In this document: in pieces, positions 1 to 5,067 of the stretch
How positions within the stretch are numbered: position 1 is the stretch's first letter
How the letters are laid out: every line of letters starts with the position of its first letter
Source: Promethearchaeota archaeon
Lineage (GTDB): Archaea > Asgardarchaeota > Lokiarchaeia > Sigyniarchaeales > SOKP01
Reading direction: 5' to 3'
DNA: 6,031 bases
NCBI GenBank assembly: GCA_004524385.1
Contig: SDNM01000106.1
Span: 1 to 6,031, forward strand
Notes under the pieces: model-generated
Told to the model about the DNA's origin: nothing
What the model saw: only the letters and a program-made list of their open reading frames with translations
Databases searched by the model: none
Made by a program: the position numbers and the translations under genes

Positions 1-856
1 TTGTTGTTGAAATATAGATTCCTCCAGACCAATCAGTATACACAGAAAACTGATGTTTCCACATCCTTTCTTTCCGATAAAGAATTGTTGAAGCTCCCTT
101 CGCACCATACCCGTATTTGTGTACATCTACAGAAATTGAGGATACTCCCGGAACAGAAAAATCCCAATCTGGAATGTCGTATCCAAGTCTTTTAGCAAAT
201 GGTAAAATAAAACCTCCCAGACAAGCATCAACGTGCATGCCAATATCTCGTTCTTGTGCGATTGCAGCAAGTTCAGGAATAGGATCTACAACACCTCTAG
301 GAAAATCACACGCAGAACCAACCATTAAAATGGTATTTTCTGTTAATGCGTCTTTCATAGCCTTGACATCTGCACGATGAGTTTCTTGATCTATAGGAAC
401 ACGTATTGGTTTTACGCCAAAATAGTCCGCTCCTTTTAGATGGGCGGGATGAGCTGAACTTGGAAGCACCATCTCTGGGTTTTTAATCTCAGGATACTTC
501 TCACGGGCCCAATTTCTATGCGTTTTTATAGCCATTAAAATACTTTCGGTCCCCCCCGATGTCATACTTCCACAGCACCTTTTATCTCCATTCAGTAGAT
601 CGATAACCATGGAAACGACTTCTATTTCAAATTTTTTCAAACTGGGAAAGGCCATAGGACTTAACGCATTCTTAGAGAAGAACATAGTATAAGCTTTTTT
701 AAGGAATTCCGAATGCTCGTCGCTAGCATGATACACTAAACTCCACACTTTACCTTCCCGCCAATTTATATCTCCTTTAATTAAATCTTCCATAAGTTTT
801 ATAATTTCATCCTTAGGAACTCCTTGTTCTGGTAACACTACTTTAGGTTTAGCCAT
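1..856 (-). CDS. Sphingosine-1-phosphate lyase-like PLP-dependent decarboxylase/lyase (C-terminus off window)
   Basis: Reverse-strand reading gives 285 uninterrupted residues from ATG at 856-854, with an in-frame stop just upstream at 865-863. The frame continues past base 1, so the C-terminal part is missing. It is a fold-type I (group II decarboxylase) PLP enzyme. Visible motifs are the cofactor loop SMTSGGTESILMA (97-109), a probable ring-stacking His136 in SSAHPAHLKGA, Asp210 in HVDACLGGF (pyridine nitrogen contact), and the Schiff-base Lys247 in VDVHKYGYGAKG. A TDWSGGIY motif follows (275-281). These blocks match eukaryotic and bacterial sphingosine-1-phosphate lyases much better than MfnA or glutamate decarboxylases. 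The eukaryotic enzyme splits sphingoid-base phosphate into phosphoethanolamine and a fatty aldehyde. Archaea are not known to make sphingolipids, so the real substrate is open. No N-terminal membrane helix is visible, unlike the animal and yeast enzymes, so it is probably cytosolic. It is divergent from the dehydratase gene. Confidence 0.88.
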   Translation of the reverse strand, partial: MAKPKVVLPEQGVPKDEIIKLMEDLIKGDINWREGKVWSLVYHASDEHSEFLKKAYTMFFSKNALSPMAFPSLKKFEIEVVSMVIDLLNGDKRCCGSMTSGGTESILMAIKTHRNWAREKYPEIKNPEMVLPSSAHPAHLKGADYFGVKPIRVPIDQETHRADVKAMKDALTENTILMVGSACDFPRGVVDPIPELAAIAQERDIGMHVDACLGGFILPFAKRLGYDIPDWDFSVPGVSSISVDVHKYGYGAKGASTILYRKERMWKHQFSVYTDWSGGIYISTT

Positions 857-890
857 TATTAATCAATATACTCTTATCTTGATAGATATT

Positions 891-918
891 CTTTTTAATA
901 ATTTGTTCTATATTAAAG
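891..918 (-). promoter_or_regulatory. Candidate promoter of the S1P-lyase-like gene
   Basis: Two TATA-like stretches read on the minus strand. TTATTAAAAAG (about 891-901) would place a start near 870 and give a leader of about 14 nt. CTTTAATATAG (908-918) would start near 886. Either fits the usual archaeal TATA distance of roughly 26 nt. The region is AT-rich, so which is used, if either, is uncertain. The second abuts the plus-strand TATA box at 921-928. Confidence 0.35.
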
Positions 919-928
919 TTTATAAAAG
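914..928 (+). promoter_or_regulatory. TATA box (TATAAAAG) with upstream purine-rich BRE-like bases
   Basis: TTTATAAAAG at 919-928, preceded by TAAAG at 914-918, resembles an archaeal BRE/TATA pair. The octamer TATAAAAG is also the classic strong eukaryotic TATA sequence, and it recurs three times before the TBP gene in this window. With a TATA-centre-to-start distance of 26-27 nt, transcription would begin near 951, about 11 nt before the small ORF at 962 and about 145 nt before the dehydratase ATG. Confidence 0.6.
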
Positions 929-950
929 AGCGCTTGAGATTAATACTATA

Positions 951-955
951 GAGGT
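951..955 (+). promoter_or_regulatory. Shine-Dalgarno-like GAGGT before the small ORF
   Basis: GAGGT lies 6 nt before ATG 962 and can pair with the CCUCC-type 16S tail. It stands out because the starts of the TBP, GTPase, regulator and TIM-barrel genes in this window lack such a motif. It sits almost exactly at the start site predicted from the TATA box at 921-928. Confidence 0.4.
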
Positions 956-961
956 ACATTA

Positions 962-1030
962 ATGTCAATGCTCCGTAAAAAAATTGGGTTAAATGACCTC
1001 ATTGCTTTTTTTCATAAAGAGGAAAGTTAA
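962..1030 (+). CDS. Possible 22-residue small protein or leader peptide
   Basis: ATG at 962 opens 22 codons ending in TAA (1028-1030). The product starts MSMLRKKIGL and ends AFFHKEES: a basic beginning, a short amphipathic or hydrophobic middle (IGLNDLIAFF) and an acidic end. A GAGGT motif 6 nt upstream and a TATA box at the right distance (921-928) support translation. The dehydratase start follows 65 nt later on the same strand, so this could be a leader peptide for that gene, an independent small protein, or a chance frame. I do not recognise the sequence. It has no cysteine cluster and is too short for a full membrane protein. Confidence 0.35.
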   Translation: MSMLRKKIGLNDLIAFFHKEES

Positions 1031-1036
1031 AAATCT

Positions 1037-1053
1037 TAATTAAACTATATCAA
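1037..1053 (+). promoter_or_regulatory. Weak alternative promoter for the dehydratase gene
   Basis: TAATTAAACTATATCAA is TATA-like and would put a start near 1071, leaving a leader of about 25 nt that includes a purine-rich AAGGGA (1084-1089) 6 nt before ATG 1096. It is less convincing than the TATAAAAG at 921-928. It matters because it would uncouple the dehydratase from the small ORF. Confidence 0.25.
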
Positions 1054-1095
1054 TCAACATTAACCAAGTTTAAAAAACAAACTAAGGGAAAGAAA

Positions 1096-2661
1096 ATGAA
1101 AACATATGAAGAATATTATGAATCTCTTATAAAAATGAAGCCAAACATATACATTGGCAATGAAGTCGTTGGTAGAGATGACCCGCGAATAAAAGGCGGA
1201 ATTCATATAGTTAGAGAGACATATGATAAAGCTTGGGATCCCAAATTCGAAGATTTATGTACTGCAACTTCTCATATTACAGGCGAAAAAATCAATCGAT
1301 TTACACATATCCATCAAACTATGGAAGACCTTTTAAAGAAGCAGCGAATGACACGCGTTCTTGCTCACCGTGTTGGAGGGTGTATACAGAGATGTATGGG
1401 AATCGATGCACTTAACGCTATTTCAGTAATAACTTATGAATGTGATCAAGCTTTAGGGACTAAATATTATGAGAACTTTGTAAATTTCTTGAAATATTTT
1501 CAAGAGAATGATCTTGCTGCGAGTTGCGCAAGTACAGACGCAAAAGGAGATAGATCGAAACGTCCGTCAGAACAAGAAAATCCAGATGCTTATTTAAGAA
1601 TAGTAGAAACTAGGGAAGATGGGATTATAGTAAGAGGGGCAAAACAATGTATTACAAATACTCCTTATGTGCATGAAATAATCGCCGTTCCATGTAGGTT
1701 ACTTTTTCCAGAAGACAATGAATACGCAGTTGCTTTTGCAATACCTGCAGATTGGGAAGGTGTCAAACTACTCGTGAGACCTGCCTATTTTCATTTACCA
1801 GATGAGAAAATAGTACCGCCAGAAATGTTACCAGAAACCATGAAATTAGGTGATTGTGAGACATTTATAATTTTCGATGATGTCTTTATTCCAAATGATA
1901 GAATTTTCCTAAATGGTCAAGCAGATCCTAGACAAACTCCCTATGGGGGATTTCTAGCTTTAATGTTTGCTCATTATCATCGTCATTCGTATACTGGATG
2001 TAAACCTGCAATGACCGAGGTTATAGCGAGTGCTTCTGCTCTAGTTGCAGAATATAATGGCATTCAGAATAAAACACATGTGAGAGATAAGCTTGCACAC
2101 CTTATTGGCACTGCAGAGTTAGTTTTTGCAGCAGGAGAATCGAGTGCATTACATTCTGAGAAATCTCCTTCTGGCACAATGATACCTGATGAAATTTTAA
2201 CTAACGCGGGTAGGAGACACGCAGGAGAGGAGATCTATAACGAATTTAAAATTCTTGCTGATCTTGCTGGTGGACTGATGGCCACTTTACCTTTCTTAGA
2301 AACTTTCTTTAACGAAGAAGTGGGTTCCCTTGCCATGAAATATATGCAAAGAAATCCACGAGTAAAAGTAGAAAATGTTTTAAAATGTTTTAAAGGAATA
2401 GAAAGTATTGGCTGTTCTGATATCGCAGGATTACTACAAGTAGCTGGGCTTCATGGTGGAGGTTCTCCCCAGATGGAGACGATTGCTATGATGGGTCGTT
2501 ATCCTCTTGAAAAATTAAAAAATATCGCAAAATATTTATTTGGAATAAAGAGCAAATTACATCGATATGAGAGATCAGAAACTCCAGTAACTCCTAGAAT
2601 GTTGCTTGAAAAGTTTAAAAAAGCTCTAATTGCGAAACAAAAACGAGAACAAAAGACATAA
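1096..2661 (+). CDS. abfD: 4-hydroxybutyryl-CoA dehydratase (AbfD family)
   Basis: This FAD and [4Fe-4S] radical enzyme turns 4-hydroxybutyryl-CoA into crotonyl-CoA, in aminobutyrate/succinate fermentation or in hydroxybutyrate carbon-fixation cycles. It is related to HpaB flavin hydroxylases. Compared from memory with the Clostridium aminobutyricum enzyme, the cluster ligands are all present: Cys96 and Cys100 (GCIQRCMG), His295 and Cys302 (YHRHSYTGCK). Also kept are Gln98, Thr187, Glu255, Tyr299 and Lys303, plus the flavin-loop motif STDAKGDR (146-153) and VFIPNDRIF (263-271). The N-terminus MKTYEEYYESL aligns with the family start, and AAGGGA lies 6 nt upstream. Oddities: the positions equivalent to Met149 and Glu455 are Ser146 and Ala450, and a 36-residue Lys/Arg-rich tail (486-521) extends past the usual end at about 490 residues. 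A dehydratase or vinylacetyl-CoA isomerase-like paralogue is the main alternative. Confidence 0.92.
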   Translation: MKTYEEYYESLIKMKPNIYIGNEVVGRDDPRIKGGIHIVRETYDKAWDPKFEDLCTATSHITGEKINRFTHIHQTMEDLLKKQRMTRVLAHRVGGCIQRCMGIDALNAISVITYECDQALGTKYYENFVNFLKYFQENDLAASCASTDAKGDRSKRPSEQENPDAYLRIVETREDGIIVRGAKQCITNTPYVHEIIAVPCRLLFPEDNEYAVAFAIPADWEGVKLLVRPAYFHLPDEKIVPPEMLPETMKLGDCETFIIFDDVFIPNDRIFLNGQADPRQTPYGGFLALMFAHYHRHSYTGCKPAMTEVIASASALVAEYNGIQNKTHVRDKLAHLIGTAELVFAAGESSALHSEKSPSGTMIPDEILTNAGRRHAGEEIYNEFKILADLAGGLMATLPFLETFFNEEVGSLAMKYMQRNPRVKVENVLKCFKGIESIGCSDIAGLLQVAGLHGGGSPQMETIAMMGRYPLEKLKNIAKYLFGIKSKLHRYERSETPVTPRMLLEKFKKALIAKQKREQKT

Positions 2662-2694
2662 AAAATATTTTTTTTTAATAAATCAATTTTTTTT
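2662..2694. terminator. T-tract termination region between convergent genes
   Basis: The 31-nt gap between the dehydratase stop (2661) and the regulator stop (2693) holds T9 (2668-2676) and T8 (2687-2694) on the plus strand. These fit archaeal oligo-T termination of the dehydratase transcript. On the minus strand an A-run at 2660-2665 gives T6 just past the regulator stop. No stable hairpin is seen, and archaea do not need one. Confidence 0.5.
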
Positions 2695-3649
2695 ATAATA
2701 GGCATAAAACAAATGTTTGTTTTTCTGATAATGAATTAATAGAAACGTCAGAACTTTGTTTTGAGATAAAACTATTTATTGGAACTCCTTTTTCAAATAG
2801 GTCGTTAAATTTTTCATTGAAAATTTGATAGATTTTTTCATTTCTAGTTATATATGAACCCATTAACTTGTTTGCAGGGTCGAAACTTGGTTGAATTAAT
2901 TCATCATCCGTTAAACTAAAATTACTAAAATCATCTTCTGTAATATGAACTTCAATATTTCTAAATTTAAAATCAGAGTCAATATTTTCTATTAAAACTT
3001 TAAATTCCTTACTTTTTAATAGAGAAATAATCAACTCATTATTAAAAACAGCTTGTATCGTTAAATTTTTAAGGTTTTTTTTGATTTTATTCATACTTTT
3101 AATTAGACTTTCTTCGATTTCTTTTAACGTATTGGTTCTAATATAAGGAATTAATGGATTTTCATAACGAATACCTGAAGCTATTTTGCATTTACTCTGC
3201 GTTAGAAAGGGATAATACATCTCATCGATATTATTAATATCAAAGATAAGAAGTTCAACAGGCTCTTGAGTTGCCTCTATAGATTTTAATTTATATCTTT
3301 TAATGAACTCATCAAGAAAGGTTGTACATCGGTTTTTTTCATTTTCAAATTCGGTCCTTAGGTCTTCAATTCTTTTATTGATAAGTTTTTGCCAAATTGG
3401 GATGATTGGGTTAGCCAAATTAATTTTCATAGGTCTATCATAAATTTGGACTAAGTCTAAATCGCTCAATACGGAACAGATTTTATAGCCTCTTTTTAAA
3501 GTAAGATTATATTGAAGAGAGACTTCTTTCAAATTTTCAATTTTTTTATATTCCAATAAATGATGATAAATTTTTTCAATTCCTTTTTCAATTATACCTA
3601 ATGAATTAAATAAATTCGATAATTGAATGAATTCATCCCGTATAGTCAT
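2693..3649 (-). CDS. TrmB-like winged-helix transcriptional regulator
   Basis: This is a 318-residue cytosolic protein. Residues about 12-80 read as a TrmB-type winged helix: LGIIEKGIEKIYHHLL, then a helix-turn-helix (about 39-63) and a wing with DRPMKINLANP (71-81), matching the family pattern GRPxxYxAxxP. A charged helix at about 85-120 (LINKRIEDLRTEFENEKNR) looks like the TrmB dimerising coiled coil. The rest (about 128-300) alternates strands and helices like a TrmB effector domain, but I see no clear sugar-binding signature. TrmB proteins sense small molecules and control promoters; the ligand and targets here are unknown. ATG 3649 lies 1 nt past the stop of the upstream GTPase gene, so the two are almost certainly co-transcribed and probably translationally coupled. 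No SD motif precedes it. It is very AT-rich. The C-terminus, FVLCLL, is not a CaaX box. Confidence 0.72.
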   Translation of the reverse strand: MTIRDEFIQLSNLFNSLGIIEKGIEKIYHHLLEYKKIENLKEVSLQYNLTLKRGYKICSVLSDLDLVQIYDRPMKINLANPIIPIWQKLINKRIEDLRTEFENEKNRCTTFLDEFIKRYKLKSIEATQEPVELLIFDINNIDEMYYPFLTQSKCKIASGIRYENPLIPYIRTNTLKEIEESLIKSMNKIKKNLKNLTIQAVFNNELIISLLKSKEFKVLIENIDSDFKFRNIEVHITEDDFSNFSLTDDELIQPSFDPANKLMGSYITRNEKIYQIFNEKFNDLFEKGVPINSFISKQSSDVSINSLSEKQTFVLCLL

Positions 3650-3650
3650 A

Positions 3651-4193
3651 TTATAAATTATTTATTTTTTCTTTCATATTTTGAATAATAAATTCGGCTA
3701 GAATACTAAAAGCTTTATCAACATTAACATCATCCTTTGCTGAAATCTCAATAAAATCAGTAAATTTATTTTTCTCAACAATTTGAACTCCATGTTCAGT
3801 AGGAATTTGCCGTTGAGTTTCAGCAAGATCAAGTTTTGAGCCAATTATAATAATGGGAATTCCCCCTCCTTTTTGCCTGACAATAGAACTCCATTCTTGT
3901 ATATTGTCTAAAGTAGAAGATCTCGTAATATCATATAACAAAAATGCTCCATTAGCACCAAGACAATAGGTTGGTAAGAGAAATCTGAACCTCTCTTCAC
4001 CACCTACGTCCCAAATCTGGAGTTTTATCTTTTTATTATTTACATCAATTGTCTTTACGTGAAAGTCAACACCTATTGTTAACCTTTCCGAAGGATTAAA
4101 TAGATTATAACAATAGCGTTTCGCGAAGGAAGTTTTGCCCACATTGGCGTCACCCGTTAATAAAATCTTAAATGTATAATCATAAGTTGGCAT
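3651..4193 (-). CDS. Rab/Ras-like small GTPase, Asgard type
   Basis: A single 180-residue G domain. P-loop GDANVGKT is at 14-21. Switch I Thr39 is in LTIGVDF. G3 reads WDVGGEERFR (61-70), G4 is GSKLD (118-122), and G5 is EISAKDDVNVDKAF (149-162), the Rab-style ending. LLYDIT (85-90) is also Rab-like. Two motifs depart from the canon. The catalytic Gln of DTAGQE is Glu66. The Asn of NKxD is Ser119. DVGG resembles the Arf and G-alpha type of G3. There is no C-terminal Cys for prenylation (ends KINNL) and no Gly2 for myristoylation, so it is probably soluble or held by a partner. ATG 4193 is supported by an in-frame stop at 4205-4203. It is the first gene of an operon with the TrmB-like regulator, divergent from TBP. 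Its exact role is unknown. Confidence 0.93.
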   Translation of the reverse strand: MPTYDYTFKILLTGDANVGKTSFAKRYCYNLFNPSERLTIGVDFHVKTIDVNNKKIKLQIWDVGGEERFRFLLPTYCLGANGAFLLYDITRSSTLDNIQEWSSIVRQKGGGIPIIIIGSKLDLAETQRQIPTEHGVQIVEKNKFTDFIEISAKDDVNVDKAFSILAEFIIQNMKEKINNL

Positions 4194-4232
4194 AAATTTT
4201 AGTTATTGACACAATAATTGATTATTATATTA

Positions 4233-4256
4233 AATTACGAATTTTATAATATATTT
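4233..4256 (-). promoter_or_regulatory. Candidate promoter of the GTPase-regulator operon
   Basis: On the minus strand the segment reads AAAAATATATTATAAAATTC, a TATA-rich stretch about 50 nt before ATG 4193. It would predict a start near 4217 and a leader of about 24 nt. Base composition here is so AT-rich that the assignment is tentative. No SD motif is present before the GTPase start. Confidence 0.3.
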
Positions 4257-4308
4257 TTAAGTAATTAAATATTTTCTTGAAAATTTAAAAATAATAAATA
4301 GTAAAAAT

Positions 4309-4352
4309 AAAGAAATATAAAAGAAATATAAAAGAAATATAAAAGAAATATT
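4309..4352 (+). repeat. 11-bp tandem repeat carrying three TATAAAAG boxes upstream of TBP
   Basis: The unit AAAGAAATATA occurs at 4309-4319, 4320-4330 and 4331-4341 exactly, and at 4342-4352 with one change. The junctions create TATAAAAG at 4316-4323, 4327-4334 and 4338-4345, the same octamer as the TATA box at 921-928. The 11-bp period is close to one DNA turn. The three boxes predict starts near 4346, 4357 and 4368, giving TBP leaders of about 25, 14 and 3 nt, the last nearly leaderless. It likely forms the TBP promoter. Whether all copies are used is inference. Confidence 0.75.
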
Positions 4353-4370
4353 CCTTTTTAAAATAAGCCC

Positions 4371-5003
4371 ATGTCAGAAGAAAAAAATAAAATTGAAGAA
4401 TCCGATTTTGAAGGAGAATTAGATTATAAAATCGAAAATGTCGTAGGAACGGTCATAATGGAGATCGAAGAAAAGATGAATCTTAATCAAATTGCCCGCA
4501 AATATGAATCAACAGAATATAATCCGGAAAGATTTCCTGGTCTTATTATGAGAGTTTCTAATCCGAGAGCAACATTTCTTATCTTCTCTACGGGAAAAAT
4601 GGTTGTCACGGGACTTAGAAAAGGGGAAGAGGCAGCTCAAGTAGTAGAAAAAGTAATGAAAAAAATTAAAAAAGCAGGAATTAAAGCGTCTAATCCAAAA
4701 ATTACTATTCAGAATATTGTCGCAAGCGGAGATTTACACACACATGTAGATTTAAATTTAGCAGCGATAGTAATGGAATATGCCATGTATGAGCCTGAAG
4801 TATTCCCAGGGCTAATTTATCGCATGCAAGACCCAAAGACAGTTTTTTTAATATTTTCTACTGGTAGAATTGTCTGCACTGGAACTAAGAGTAAGGAAGT
4901 GGTAAGAGAAGCGGTTTTAAAATTGAATCATGAAATACGAGAATTAGGAGTTGCCAGAAAGGATATGGCAGATTCCGATTATGAAGATGTTACATTTATT
5001 TAA
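4371..5003 (+). CDS. tbp: TATA-box-binding protein (TBP)
   Basis: The general transcription factor that bends promoter DNA and recruits TFB and RNA polymerase. It has the two-repeat saddle fold: repeat 1 at about 19-106, repeat 2 at about 109-196. The hallmark pairs of DNA-kinking phenylalanines are all present: Phe55 (RFPGLIMR) and Phe72 (FLIFSTGK), Phe145 (VFPGLIYR) and Phe162 (FLIFSTGR). Over the block YNPERF...VVTG and its partner, 20 of 32 positions agree between repeats. The tail ARKDMADSDYEDVTFI is acidic, as in many archaeal TBPs. An acidic N-terminal stretch of about 18 residues (EEKNKIEESDFEGELD) precedes the core. No other ATG, GTG or TTG codon lies between 4371 and the core, and an in-frame stop sits at 4359-4361, so this start is firm. 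It has no SD motif. It is divergent from the GTPase operon and convergent with the TIM-barrel gene. Confidence 0.97.
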   Translation: MSEEKNKIEESDFEGELDYKIENVVGTVIMEIEEKMNLNQIARKYESTEYNPERFPGLIMRVSNPRATFLIFSTGKMVVTGLRKGEEAAQVVEKVMKKIKKAGIKASNPKITIQNIVASGDLHTHVDLNLAAIVMEYAMYEPEVFPGLIYRMQDPKTVFLIFSTGRIVCTGTKSKEVVREAVLKLNHEIRELGVARKDMADSDYEDVTFI

Positions 5004-5067
5004 ATTTTTAAGATTCTCTCCTTAATTGATTAATACAATAGAAATTTTATAATATAATATTAATTAA
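5004..5067. terminator. Convergent intergenic region with likely TBP terminator
   Basis: After the TBP stop come T5 (5005-5009) and a pyrimidine tract TTCTCTCCTT (5014-5023), plausible archaeal termination signals for the plus strand. The remainder (about 5048-5067) is AT-only sequence, including TTAATTAATTAA, with no clear hairpin. It also has to end the convergent minus-strand TIM-barrel transcript, but no strong T-run for that strand is visible. Confidence 0.35.

Noticed and set aside
1..380. Two plus-strand open frames (1-195 and 117-380)
   Set aside because: They lie antisense to the S1P-lyase-like gene, whose conserved motifs are read on the minus strand. The plus-strand products show no recognisable domain.
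551..557. C7 run (G7 on the coding strand) in the lyase gene, a possible slippage or phase-variation site
   Set aside because: It encodes the invariant Gly-Gly of the PLP loop and the frame is intact on both sides. A single homopolymer is weak evidence of phase variation.
929..934. Palindrome AGCGCT just after the TATA box, as a possible operator
   Set aside because: It is only 6 bp with no extension of the symmetry into the flanks and no second copy, which is too little for an operator call.
1233..1415. 60-codon plus-strand frame inside the dehydratase
   Set aside because: It overlaps strongly conserved dehydratase sequence, including the first two cluster cysteines, in another frame.
2372..2391. 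Direct repeat AAAATGTTTT twice in the dehydratase
   Set aside because: It encodes part of NVLKCFK inside a normal alignment block, so a chance AT-rich duplication is the simpler reading.
2499..2705. 68-codon minus-strand frame across the dehydratase 3' end
   Set aside because: It is antisense to the dehydratase tail and starts inside the end of the regulator gene. Its low-complexity product has no start signal.
3649..3651. Possible GTPase-regulator gene fusion or frameshift
   Set aside because: The GTPase ends with a proper stop after a complete G domain and the regulator has its own ATG 1 nt later, so they are two adjacent genes.
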